NCBI GenBank assembly: GCA_951813325.1
Contig: OX638350.1
Coordinates: 763,316 to 827,315 of the forward strand
Direction of reading: 5' to 3'
Origin: an uncultured Acidimicrobiales bacterium
Lineage (GTDB): Bacteria; Actinomycetota; Acidimicrobiia; Acidimicrobiales; Bin134
Length of the DNA stretch: 64,000 bases
The notes beneath the pieces are model-generated. The model was given only the letters and a program-made list of their open reading frames with translations. It was not told the DNA's origin and did no database searches. Numbering within the stretch: position 1 is the stretch's first letter; every line of letters begins with the position of its first letter. The position numbers were made by a program, and so were the translations under genes. Shown one piece after another: positions 17,281-25,432 of the stretch.

Positions 17281-18084
17281 GTGGGCGATGATGCCATTTT
17301 CTACCTGGACGGCGACACTGTCGTCCCCACCATTAACGCTCAAGGGCCGTGGGATTCCGGAGTTCAGCACGGCGGCGCGGTGGCCGGGGTGCTTGCCCGG
17401 GCCATAGAGCAGGTGCCCACGCCGGTACCCATGCGAGTGGCCCGCTTCACGCTGGACATGCTTCGCCGTGTACCGGTGAAGCCGCTGGCCGTCTCCACTG
17501 GGGTGCTCCGTACCGGCAAGCGGATCCAGACCACGCGAGCCAACCTCTACGACGGAGACCTGCTGGTAGCTTCCGCAGTGGCGGTTTCAGTGCGCACCGG
17601 TGCTGAGATCGAAGTCTTTCCCGATCGACAACCCGACGCTCCGCTGCCCCCTCCGCCGGGCAGCGCCGAGAAGCCCCTGGCATTCAACCCCCAGGAGTCG
17701 ATGCCCGAGGGCTTTCCCCATGTGGTGGAGTTCGACCGGGTGGACGGCAGTTTCCGCGGAGGCACCCCCAGCAAGACTTGGGCTCGCCTGTTGGTACCGT
17801 TCATGCGGGGCGAGGAGACATCGCCGCTGGTCAACCTGATGGCCATGTCCGATTTCACTAGCGGCTTGGGTTCTTTCCTGCCCTTCGACCAGTACGTGTC
17901 CATCAACACTGACCTGAGCATCCACGTACTTCGCTATCCCACAAGCAGTCGCATCGGCATCGACGCCGAGACTTGGGCCGACGCCGACGGTATTGGCCAA
18001 TCCCGAGCCCGGCTGTTCGACGAGTCCGGTCTGTGCGCCCTCAGCAACGCCACCCTGTTCATCGAGTCCCGCAGCCGCTATTGA
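17281..18084 (+). CDS. Acyl-CoA thioesterase-like protein (double hotdog)
   Basis: About 267 aa from GTG 17281. The first hotdog contains GPWDSGVQHGGAVAGVLARA, the usual G-H-G helix region of TesB-like/4HBT_3 thioesterases. The second half (PLVNLMAMSDFTSGLGSFLP, then FDQYVSINTDLSIHVLRYP) matches the second hotdog. It would hydrolyse acyl-CoA. It converges with the P450 at 18154. The start is chosen because the upstream frame runs back through the esterase promoter without a better ribosome site. Confidence 0.8.
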   Translation: MGDDAIFYLDGDTVVPTINAQGPWDSGVQHGGAVAGVLARAIEQVPTPVPMRVARFTLDMLRRVPVKPLAVSTGVLRTGKRIQTTRANLYDGDLLVASAVAVSVRTGAEIEVFPDRQPDAPLPPPPGSAEKPLAFNPQESMPEGFPHVVEFDRVDGSFRGGTPSKTWARLLVPFMRGEETSPLVNLMAMSDFTSGLGSFLPFDQYVSINTDLSIHVLRYPTSSRIGIDAETWADADGIGQSRARLFDESGLCALSNATLFIESRSRY

Positions 18085-18153
18085 GTGCATTCTTCGGGAT
18101 ACCGCGTCTGGTCGGCGAGCGGCGTTGCGGCTCGGTCAGGGGGTCTTCGGCGA

Positions 18154-19377
18154 CTACCAGATAACGGGCATGGCCTTGACCCCGGCGACGAGATTGCTTC
18201 GCAGACGCGACAGCTCGCCGGTCGGGCGGATGGTTGGCATGCGTTGCAGGATCTCCCCGATGATGCAGGTCAGTTGCATCTTCGCCAGGCTGGCGCCGAG
18301 ACAGAAGTGCTCTCCGATGCCGAAGGTGAGGTGGGCCGTCGAATTCCGCGTGATGTCGAACGTGTCCGGCGCGGTAAAGACTCTCTCGTCGCGGTTGGCC
18401 GACGGGTACCACATCACGACCTTGTCGCCGGCCCGCATAAGAGCGCCTCCCAGCTCGGTGTCAACCGTGACGGTACGCCGGAAGTGCATCACCGGGGGCT
18501 CGTACCGCAGGATCTCGTCGACAGCATTGGGCAGGAGGGCGTCCAGGTCATTCACGAGAAGGTCGCGCTGGTCGGGATGGGCGGCGAGGAGCCGTACCGC
18601 GTGCGTCGTGGCGTTGCGCGTCGTTTCATTGCCCGCGATCGCCAGGAGAACGAAGAAGTTGTTCAGCTGTAGATCAGTGATGGCCTCTCCGGCGACCTCG
18701 CCGTTCACGTACCGGCTGATCAGCGTGTCATCGGGAGCAGCCCGTTTTTGCGCGGCGAGCTGATGGGAGTACCTCGCGATTCTCTCTGTGACCTCATCTC
18801 GGCTCGACGTTGGATCGCGATAGTCGGGATCGTCGAACGCAACGAGCTGGTTGGACCAGTCGAAGATCTGCTGTTGGTCATCGAGCGGTACGCCCATGAG
18901 CTCGCAGATCAACAACATCGGCAGATGCATGGCGATATCGGTGACGAACTCCGCTGAATGGCGTTCGATCACGTGGTCGATGATCGATGTCGCCGCCGCG
19001 CGGATGCGGGGCTCGAGCTGGCGGACCATCCTGGGAGTGAACCCGCGGCTGACGAGCCGGCGGTATTCCACGTGGTCCGGGGGGTCCATGGACAGGAGCA
19101 TCGCCCGAACGCTCTCCAGGGAGTCTTCGGGGACGTCCTGCATCTGGACGCCTCCGAGCGCCGAGGAGAAGATCTCGGGATGGCGGGACACATGAACGAG
19201 GTCTTCGTGCCGGGTGATCGACCAGAAGCCCCGCTGCGGGCCCGGGTATTGCCCACTGGCGAACTTCGAGTTGTTCCAGGAAACGGGTTCCTCGGCTCGG
19301 AGCATCCGGAAGTACTCGTGGGGAAATCCTTGCGCGAACACATCGGGGTTGGAGAGGTCGAGATCGCCGGGTATCAC
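18154..19377 (-). CDS. Cytochrome P450 (1)
   Basis: A 407-aa P450. The I-helix oxygen-activating motif is AIAGNETTRNATTHA, the K-helix ExxR is EILRYEPPVMHFRR, and the heme-Cys loop is FGIGEHFCLGASLAKMQ. The GTG start overlaps the stop of the PhyH dioxygenase by four bases (GTGA), so the two are translationally coupled. No ferredoxin or reductase is adjacent, so electrons must come from elsewhere. The substrate is probably the one handled by the dioxygenase and molybdopterin enzyme upstream. Confidence 0.93.
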   Translation of the reverse strand: MIPGDLDLSNPDVFAQGFPHEYFRMLRAEEPVSWNNSKFASGQYPGPQRGFWSITRHEDLVHVSRHPEIFSSALGGVQMQDVPEDSLESVRAMLLSMDPPDHVEYRRLVSRGFTPRMVRQLEPRIRAAATSIIDHVIERHSAEFVTDIAMHLPMLLICELMGVPLDDQQQIFDWSNQLVAFDDPDYRDPTSSRDEVTERIARYSHQLAAQKRAAPDDTLISRYVNGEVAGEAITDLQLNNFFVLLAIAGNETTRNATTHAVRLLAAHPDQRDLLVNDLDALLPNAVDEILRYEPPVMHFRRTVTVDTELGGALMRAGDKVVMWYPSANRDERVFTAPDTFDITRNSTAHLTFGIGEHFCLGASLAKMQLTCIIGEILQRMPTIRPTGELSRLRSNLVAGVKAMPVIW

Positions 19378-20165
19378 TGTTGCCGCTCCGATGTGTTGGG
19401 TATCAGCTTGATTGGATCGCGGCCATCAACGTGTCCAAAAAAATTGCCGTCGATCACGCCATAGCCGAGAAGGCGCTGCACTGTAGGGCTGAACTGAGCC
19501 GCCTTTTCGGGTCCGACCGCCAGCACCATATTCTCTACCTGGCGAAGCCACGGCTGGAAGTAGATGATAGACACTCCGGTGCGAACCTCGTTTGAGGTAT
19601 TGGGACCGGCGCCGTGGTAGATGCCGCCGAGCCAGACGAGCGCACTGCCTGGAGCCAGCTCGAGCGAGATCGTCTCTTGTTCAGCCGGTTGCCGCGGGGT
19701 GTCCCAGCGATGGCTTCCCGGCACGAAAAGGGTTGAGCCGTTTGCGGCTGTGTACGGCGACAAGGCCCACATGACGCTCACGCTCCATGGCGGTCGGGGC
19801 CGGGCGACGCCGGGGAGGTCATCGTCGCAGTGGAGGGTTTGTGTCGTCTCGGACGGGTGGATGCGGGTGCCCTGACAGGCGGCAAGCACCCGTGAGGGCC
19901 TGAGGTGGTCGTCGAGCAGTTCGAGGACGGCGGGGTGCTCGACGAGAGCCGCGACCGAAGGGCACTTCGCGAGCATGGCGTACACACGCTCGGTTCGCAG
20001 GCCCTCGAAGTCGTTGCGACCCCAGCCGTTCAGACCGAAGTGCGGTTCTACCTCCTCAAGCACTCGCGCCACGACATCGTGGTCGAGCACCTGATCCAAC
20101 ACGGTGTAGCCAGAATCTGCGAGCTGACTGCGGTGGTCTTCGGTGACGTGCAAAGCGGAGGACAT
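19374..20165 (-). CDS. Phytanoyl-CoA dioxygenase (PhyH) family protein
   Basis: About 263 aa from ATG 20165. The Fe(II) site is visible as the H-x-D of TLHCDDDLPG and the distal His of IYHGAGPNTS. The Arg of NEVRTGVSIIYFQP would bind 2-oxoglutarate. PhyH enzymes hydroxylate acyl-CoAs or secondary metabolites using O2. The stop overlaps the P450 start, so both probably act on one molecule in successive oxidations. The gap to the molybdopterin enzyme group upstream is about 150 bp. Confidence 0.85.
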   Translation of the reverse strand: MSSALHVTEDHRSQLADSGYTVLDQVLDHDVVARVLEEVEPHFGLNGWGRNDFEGLRTERVYAMLAKCPSVAALVEHPAVLELLDDHLRPSRVLAACQGTRIHPSETTQTLHCDDDLPGVARPRPPWSVSVMWALSPYTAANGSTLFVPGSHRWDTPRQPAEQETISLELAPGSALVWLGGIYHGAGPNTSNEVRTGVSIIYFQPWLRQVENMVLAVGPEKAAQFSPTVQRLLGYGVIDGNFFGHVDGRDPIKLIPNTSERQQ

Positions 20166-20315
20166 CAGCAGATAAACTCGCAAAATACCCAGCCGCTGTC
20201 AACCGGACGTCGGCAGGCGCACTTGTTGCGTGGACCCCGTGACCGGTGGGGGCAGGCCGAATCAGTGGCCGTGAGGATGGCTCGACCCATTTCGGGAGCT
20301 GAATAAGGAGTGCTG

Positions 20316-20489
20316 CTAGGGGCGATCGTCATAGAGCTCGGCATAGAAGTCGGGATCCGGCGGCGGAACCATTCGAGCTATGAGGCGTTGGGAGAATCGG
20401 CCAAGCACAGTCGGGTTATTCGTGAACGCGTAGTTCGCCGCCCGCGCCATCATCCGGACGCGCCGCTCTTCGCGGGAACGGCGGGCCAC
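20316..20489 (-). CDS. 57-aa ORF coupled to the molybdopterin oxidoreductase
   Basis: Starts at GTG 20489, one base after the TGA of the molybdopterin gene (20491-20493), and ends at 20316. The product is basic at the N-terminus (MARRSREERRVRMMARAANY) and ends PPPDPDFYAELYDDRP. It has no Cys and no clear membrane segment. The tight spacing and codon composition suggest a real gene, perhaps a small accessory or assembly partner. I do not recognise it. Confidence 0.5.
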   Translation of the reverse strand: MARRSREERRVRMMARAANYAFTNNPTVLGRFSQRLIARMVPPPDPDFYAELYDDRP

Positions 20490-20490
20490 G

Positions 20491-22710
20491 TCAGGCCCCG
20501 AGCGCAATCGAAGACAACGCGGGCGGCTCGTCGAGCTTGACAACCCGACCGGGAAACCCCTTGAAATGCGGGATTCCCTGCTCATGGTCGAGCCACTCTG
20601 GGGAATCGTTGCACAGCACAGCATCGCTGCTGATGAACGCACCAGCCAGATCAGCCGATCCCCGCATCTCCGGATACCACCAGCCATGGGGCACGCGCAC
20701 ATGGCCCTGCTTCATGGTGTCCTTCACCGCGATCACGGCGACAACGCTGCCTGTCGGGGTCTCAAGTCGCGCCCAATCACCATCGGCGAGGCCGTCTCGA
20801 GCCGCGTCGGCGGGGTGCAAGAACAGGCTCGGACGCGGCGTCCGCCTCCGCAGCACCGGGATGTTCCGTTGACCGGTCTGAAAGAAGGAGTCCTCGCGCA
20901 CTCCGGTGAACACCGCATAGGGATAGTCGTCGCCGGGGGCAACGGGTGGCTCCCGGTGATAGGGCAGGGGGTCGAACCCCAGCTCTGCGAGCACGCTGGA
21001 AGCCAGCTCAACCTTGCCCGACGGGGTGGCGAAGCCCGTTTTCTCGTACTTGCGGAACTCAGGAAGCGGCGAGTGCATGTAGTGGTCATGCACGAACTGG
21101 TCGAAGGTCTTGCCCGACGGTGAGAGCCGAAAGTCGAGGACCTCCTCGAGCGTCGACCACGGGAAATGCTCGCCGAACCCGAATCGGTGCGCCAGATCGC
21201 GCCAGAACTGGAACGTGCTCGATGCCTCCGCTGACGGCTCTACCACCTTCTCGCTGACGGTTAGGCGAGTTGTCCAGCTCCAGGTGTCGGCAATGTGGTT
21301 GCGCTCCGAGAACACGTCTCCGGGAAGAACGTAGTCGGCCAGCATTGCGGTTGGTGTCATGAAGATCTCGTGCGCGACGATCAGGTCTTGGTTCATCATC
21401 GCCCGGTAGATCTGATGTTGGTTCGGGTAGCTCAGCAAGGTGTTGTTGCCCAAAGCGAAGAGGGCTTTGACCGCGTAGGGGTCGCCGTCGGCCATGGCCC
21501 GAAACACCGCCGTCGGGTTGGCCATGTAGCAGCCCATCACCAAGTCGGCGTAGCGGTAGCCCCACACTTGCTCGGTCACGTCGCCGAGCAAGTCCTGGGC
21601 CCGGTAGGTGTAGGCCGGATGGTTCGCAGAGCCGAGCTGCTTGTCGCGCTGTTCCCGGCTGAGGGCTTCGTGGAACTGGATCTTTGACTCCGGGAGGTAG
21701 TCAGGGTTGAAGCCTCCCAGAGCCTCGCCGCCCACCACGTCGAGGTTGCCGGTGATCGCTCGAAGGATCGACTGGAGCCGGATGCCTGAAGTCGACGAAA
21801 CCTGTTGGTCGGTGATCGGGGTCCACGGGATCACCGCGCTCTTGGCGGTTGCGTACATTCGGGCTGCGGCTCGGATTTGGTCGCGGTCGACTCCGGTGAT
21901 CTGCTCCACCCGCTCGAGCGGGTACTCGGCGACCCGGGCACAGAGCTCGTCCCACCCGACCGTCCAGTCACGCACGAAATCCTGGTCGTAGAGCTTCTCC
22001 TCGATGATCACGCTGAGCCAGCCAAGGAGCATGGCGGCGTCGGTGCCAGCCCGCAGGCTGAGGTGGAGGTCAGCCTGCGCCGCCTGCTCGCTCACCCGAG
22101 GGTCAAGCACGATCAACTTCGCGCCATTGGCGCGAGCGACGTTGATCATATTGAAGATCGGAGTCCACGAGTGCCGCTTGGGGTTGTGGCCGATCAGCAC
22201 CACGCACTTCGTGTTCATGATGTCGGGGAACGGGAACCAGCCGTAGGTGAACTTGTTGACCGCCGCGGTATTTCCCGCGCAAAGCGACACTCCGCTTATC
22301 CAGTTGGGCGAACCGAGCAGGTTCATGAACCGTCGGTCCATGCCGTGGGTGACCTGCGTGTTCCATCCTGAGGTGGACACGGCCAGCGACTCGGCGCCGT
22401 ATTTCGCGACGATCCCCTGGAGCTTCTCGGCGATGTCGTCCATTGCCTGCTCGTAGGAGATCTCCACCCACTTGTCCTCACCCCGCTCGCCTGCTCGTTT
22501 CAGCGGCACCTTCAGCCGGTCTGGGTGGTTGTGAATGGCGGGCGCGGCCGTCCCCTTGAAGCAGATGTTGCGAGCCAGCAGTGGATTCTCGTGGGGCAGG
22601 ATCTTGGTCAGCTTCCCGTCTTCCACCTCGGTCCGGAGCTGACAACCGATGTCGCAGACCGTGCAGACGACGTGGCGGTCCCGGCGGACGGGGGCTTGGA
22701 TGGTGCTCAT
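20491..22710 (-). CDS. Molybdopterin oxidoreductase (DMSO-reductase family, formate-dehydrogenase-like)
   Basis: A 739-aa catalytic subunit from ATG 22710, which has a GGGAAGC ribosome site. The N-terminal 4Fe-4S site is C16-x2-C19-x3-C23 with the fourth Cys at 50 (ARNICFKG). The molybdenum ligand is probably Cys144 in SGVSLCAGN, not Sec. Pterin-binding segments follow (VVLIGHNPKRHSW, LIVLDPRVSEQAAQADLHL), with a C-terminal molydop-binding domain (GFATPSGKVELAS, then RVPHGWWYPEMRG). No Tat signal is visible, so it should be cytoplasmic. Only the 57-aa ORF follows; no FeS or membrane subunit is adjacent. Substrate uncertain. Confidence 0.9.
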   Translation of the reverse strand: MSTIQAPVRRDRHVVCTVCDIGCQLRTEVEDGKLTKILPHENPLLARNICFKGTAAPAIHNHPDRLKVPLKRAGERGEDKWVEISYEQAMDDIAEKLQGIVAKYGAESLAVSTSGWNTQVTHGMDRRFMNLLGSPNWISGVSLCAGNTAAVNKFTYGWFPFPDIMNTKCVVLIGHNPKRHSWTPIFNMINVARANGAKLIVLDPRVSEQAAQADLHLSLRAGTDAAMLLGWLSVIIEEKLYDQDFVRDWTVGWDELCARVAEYPLERVEQITGVDRDQIRAAARMYATAKSAVIPWTPITDQQVSSTSGIRLQSILRAITGNLDVVGGEALGGFNPDYLPESKIQFHEALSREQRDKQLGSANHPAYTYRAQDLLGDVTEQVWGYRYADLVMGCYMANPTAVFRAMADGDPYAVKALFALGNNTLLSYPNQHQIYRAMMNQDLIVAHEIFMTPTAMLADYVLPGDVFSERNHIADTWSWTTRLTVSEKVVEPSAEASSTFQFWRDLAHRFGFGEHFPWSTLEEVLDFRLSPSGKTFDQFVHDHYMHSPLPEFRKYEKTGFATPSGKVELASSVLAELGFDPLPYHREPPVAPGDDYPYAVFTGVREDSFFQTGQRNIPVLRRRTPRPSLFLHPADAARDGLADGDWARLETPTGSVVAVIAVKDTMKQGHVRVPHGWWYPEMRGSADLAGAFISSDAVLCNDSPEWLDHEQGIPHFKGFPGRVVKLDEPPALSSIALGA

Positions 22711-22892
22711 TGGCGCTTCCCGCTTTCCGTGGCAGACGCACATCGCCACGGCACGGCGTGTTGACCATGTCTGGCTTTTGATGCCACATGTAGATGCTAC
22801 ACCCACCCAGCTTTTGCAAACGCAGTCCCGCCTGGGGCCTGCGGAGGGGGCCTGACGCCGCACACTTGCTTTGGAATCAATAGTCAGATAGC

Positions 22893-22926
22893 GTCGTGCC
22901 GCCGATCTCAGGATCGGCGGCACGAC
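22893..22926 (+). promoter_or_regulatory. Perfect 15-bp inverted repeat in the leader of the cysteine hydrolase
   Basis: GTCGTGCCGCCGATC (22893-22907) and GATCGGCGGCACGAC (22912-22926) pair perfectly around TCAG. The hairpin ends 17 bases before ATG 22944 and is not followed by a T-run, so it is not a normal terminator. It could be an operator or an RNA structure controlling the ribosome site. Its outer half-site GTCGTGC recurs in a palindrome at 23751-23764. Confidence 0.65.
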
Positions 22927-22943
22927 AGCAAGAACAGGTAGCC

Positions 22944-23558
22944 ATGTCCGAGTATCCTGCCCACGAGACCGCCGTTGTCCTCGTTGACCCCCTCAACGAA
23001 TTCCTCTCGGAGGGAGGCAAGCTCTACCCGATGACACAGGCGACGGCTGAGGCAGTGGGCACCGTCGCAAACCTCAAGCGGTTGGTTGACGGCGCACGAT
23101 CTGCTGGGTTGACGATCGCCTACGCGCTGCACCACGCCAACACCGGCGGCGAATACGACCACTGGAAGTTCCTCAACCCTTCCCATCAGGGCGCCAATGA
23201 CTTCGGGATCTTCGAAGCGGGCAGCTTCGGGGTACAAGTCCATCCCGATGTCGCACCCCAGGATGGCGACATCGTCGCTCAGGAGCACTGGACAGCATCT
23301 GGATTCGCAGGCACCGACCTCGATTTCTTGCTACGCCAACACGGAATCGACCGAGTCGTCATCGCAGGCAACCGCGCCAACACTTGCGTCGACGCCACCG
23401 GACGCTATGCCGTTGAACTTGGCTACCACGCGACGCTGGTGTCCGACGCCATCGCGGCGTTCAGCCAGGAAGAGATGGACGCCACCATTCTGACGAATTG
23501 GCCGGCATTCGGCCACGCCGTCCTCGCCACCGACGCGTTCCTCGGTCTTATTGGCTAA
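22944..23558 (+). CDS. Cysteine hydrolase (isochorismatase family)
   Basis: A 204-aa protein starting at ATG 22944. The catalytic Asp lies in VVLVDPLNEFLSEGG and the nucleophilic Cys in IAGNRANTCVDATGR. The usual catalytic Lys position is Glu in AQEHWTASGFAGTDLD, a variant I recall in a subgroup of this family. Members hydrolyse amides, nicotinamide, biuret or isochorismate. It is divergent from the molybdopterin gene group (233 bp between the starts) and followed by an HxlR regulator. This suggests a regulated pathway for a nitrogen-containing compound. Confidence 0.85.
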   Translation: MSEYPAHETAVVLVDPLNEFLSEGGKLYPMTQATAEAVGTVANLKRLVDGARSAGLTIAYALHHANTGGEYDHWKFLNPSHQGANDFGIFEAGSFGVQVHPDVAPQDGDIVAQEHWTASGFAGTDLDFLLRQHGIDRVVIAGNRANTCVDATGRYAVELGYHATLVSDAIAAFSQEEMDATILTNWPAFGHAVLATDAFLGLIG

Positions 23559-23860
23559 CTGCTCGAAATCGCGTTCAGGGACTTGCGGTGTGAGGATTCG
23601 CAGCGTCGCGATCCCGTTCAGGCAGACGGGCATGGTCAAATCCCCGTTTCTAGCCCGTCGCGACTGCGCTGCCCAACGCCGATCTGAGGTGGGCGCACGA
23701 GATCACGTTGTCGAAGGCAATCGACGCTGCCAACCCGCGGCTCGCGCTAGCGTCGTGCACGACGACCGTGTGGCGGCTGGGTCTGGAGTGGGCAGTATGA
23801 TGGCCTTGACCGGTGGCTGGCTCCCATTGAGGGTGGTACTGCGGCACATTGGAGGACGAA
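23559..23860. promoter_or_regulatory. Intergenic region with palindrome before the HxlR gene
   Basis: About 300 bases without a credible gene; frames here lack a start with a ribosome site and have atypical composition. A 14-bp perfect palindrome CGTCGTGCACGACG lies at 23751-23764, about 100 bases before the HxlR start. Its half-site GTCGTGC also forms the outer arms of the hairpin at 22893-22926. It may be an operator for the regulator itself. Confidence 0.4.
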
Positions 23861-24331
23861 ATGAAGTGGGCTGACGTCGACACCACGTACTGCGGTGTGG
23901 CCGCCGCGACCTCAATCGTCGGCGACCGCTGGATTCCCTTGATCCTACGGGATGTGTTTTTTGGCGTTCGCCGCTTCGACGATCTCCTCACGCACACCGG
24001 CGTCTCCACCGCCGTCCTTTCAGACCGGCTGCGCCGCCTTGTGGACCACGGCGTTCTTGCGAAGGTCCGGTACCAGAGCGAGGGTTGCCGCCACCGGTAC
24101 GAGTACCAGCTCACAGATCGCGGTCTAGGCCTGCTGTTCGTCCAACTCGCCCTCGCGGACTTCGGCTACGAGCATCTCGTCGACGCGGACAAGCGGCTCG
24201 TCGACTTCGTTGACCGCTCCACTGGCCAACGTGTCCGACTTGGACTCGTACGTGAAGACGGGACGGTGATCGGCGCAGACTCGTTAGGGATGCAGATCAA
24301 GGAGGCAGCCGCCAGCGAGCACCAAATGTGA
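23861..24331 (+). CDS. HxlR-family transcriptional regulator
   Basis: A 156-aa winged-helix protein starting at ATG 23861 behind GGAGGAC. The order is an N-terminal Cys (DTTYCGVAAATSIVGDRW), the HxlR core (LILRDVFFGVRRFDDL, then STAVLSDRLRRLVDHGVLAK), the wing, and a longer C-terminus (VDFVDRSTGQRVRLGLVRED). HxlR proteins are dimeric sensors of redox or small molecules, and some use the N-terminal Cys. It probably controls the cysteine hydrolase and perhaps the divergent oxidative cluster, through the repeated GTCGTGC sites. Confidence 0.87.
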   Translation: MKWADVDTTYCGVAAATSIVGDRWIPLILRDVFFGVRRFDDLLTHTGVSTAVLSDRLRRLVDHGVLAKVRYQSEGCRHRYEYQLTDRGLGLLFVQLALADFGYEHLVDADKRLVDFVDRSTGQRVRLGLVREDGTVIGADSLGMQIKEAAASEHQM

Positions 24332-24386
24332 CAACCGGGGACGTAGCCCAGGGAGCAATGGGATTGGCGGGACGGCTTCCACCTTC

Positions 24387-24554
24387 CTAGTGGTGTGTCG
24401 TGGGTTTATTCGCGCGTGTCCTGCTAGGCATCGACGCCCCTCGCGGCGTTGCCCCTCCTTGCCGTACGCTGGAAGTATGGCTGCGTCGGTGCGCCTTGCG
24501 AGGAACGCCGCTGCCGTCGCAATCCACGGCGCTAAACCCACGACACACCACTAG
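24387..24554. mobile_element. MITE-like element, copy 1 (160 bp plus CTAG duplication)
   Basis: The core 24391-24550 is base-for-base identical to 60259-60418. The ends are perfect 18-bp inverted repeats (TGGTGTGTCGTGGGTTTA) and both copies are flanked by CTAG, a 4-bp duplication of the kind produced by IS5-group elements. There is no transposase; a 25-codon frame starts at ATG 24477. It is probably an internally deleted IS moved by a transposase elsewhere. It lies in the gap between HxlR and the convergent SDR and does no visible damage here. Confidence 0.85.
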
Positions 24555-24592
24555 AGGCCCGCAGCCGCCGTTAAGCGCCCCATGCGCCAAGA

Positions 24593-25378
24593 TCAGGGGC
24601 CGCCCAGGGCGGTGATGTCGTCGAAACCGACGACGTGGCCGCTCCAGTGGTCGGGCCGGCGGATCATCCAGTCGGCACACTCTGCGGTGTACTCGGGGGT
24701 CTTGAGGGTCTCCAGGCCAGCGCCGCCGATGGCGATCTCCGCTCCCTGGGTATTGTAGACGTGCCACCACCCCTCGGTGGAAACGATGGTGTCCACCCGC
24801 AACACGTTGAACGCCACCCCCCGGCCCCCCAACTCCAGGTGCATTGAGGCGTTCCAACGCTCCATAGCCTGCTTGGACGTGGAGTAGAGGGCAAGATTGG
24901 GGCTGATGGCGGTGGCCGACCCCGAGCTCACGCTGAGCACCCGGCCCGAGCCCCGCTCCAACATCCCCGGCACGAAGCCCTGGCAGAGTTGCATCGGCCC
25001 TACCACCTGCACCCGAAACGCCCGCTCCCAGCGCGACCAGGGCACCTCGATGATCGGGCCGTTGGAGGTGTAGCCCGCGTTGTTTACCAGTATGTCGCAC
25101 CCCCCGTACCACTCCAGTGTCTGATCCACAACGTGGGCGGTGTCGTCGGGCGAGGTCAGGTTGGCCTGCACGCTGCGGGCCTCGATCCCCTCGTCGCCCA
25201 GGGCGGCAACCACCTCGGGCAGCGATCCCGGCAGCACGGCGTCGGGATCGTCGGTCCCGGTGCGGCCGACCACCACAAGTCGGGCTCCGGCTCGGCCCAG
25301 CCGGAAGGCGATTTGGCGGCCGATGCCTCGGGTGGCCCCGGTGACCACGGCCACGGAGCCTGCGACGGAAAACGACAT
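24593..25378 (-). CDS. SDR-family oxidoreductase
   Basis: A 261-aa classical short-chain dehydrogenase. The cofactor motif TGATRGIGRQ sits at the N-terminus, NAG at LVNNAGYTSNG, and the active site is Ser (VLSVSSGSA) with Y-x-x-x-K (LYSTSKQAM). An unusual acidic and Trp-rich C-terminus (WMIRRPDHWSGHVVGFDDI) follows. It reduces or oxidises a carbonyl/alcohol with NAD(P). It ends 38 bp from MITE copy 1 and lies downstream of ppgK on the same strand, with 54 bp between. Confidence 0.9.
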   Translation of the reverse strand: MSFSVAGSVAVVTGATRGIGRQIAFRLGRAGARLVVVGRTGTDDPDAVLPGSLPEVVAALGDEGIEARSVQANLTSPDDTAHVVDQTLEWYGGCDILVNNAGYTSNGPIIEVPWSRWERAFRVQVVGPMQLCQGFVPGMLERGSGRVLSVSSGSATAISPNLALYSTSKQAMERWNASMHLELGGRGVAFNVLRVDTIVSTEGWWHVYNTQGAEIAIGGAGLETLKTPEYTAECADWMIRRPDHWSGHVVGFDDITALGGP

Positions 25379-25432
25379 GCCTGGACGCTAGTGGCGTTGC
25401 TGCGAAGTGGCGGTACGGCGAGATGTTGAGGG

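Noticed and set aside
23551..23874. A 107-aa plus-strand frame between the hydrolase and the HxlR gene
   Set aside because: Overlaps both neighbours, has no ribosome site and no recognisable domain.
24400..24615. A 71-aa frame in the MITE
   Set aside because: It spans the inverted repeat and runs into host sequence, so it is not a gene of the element; the shorter 25-codon frame is also unlikely to be functional.
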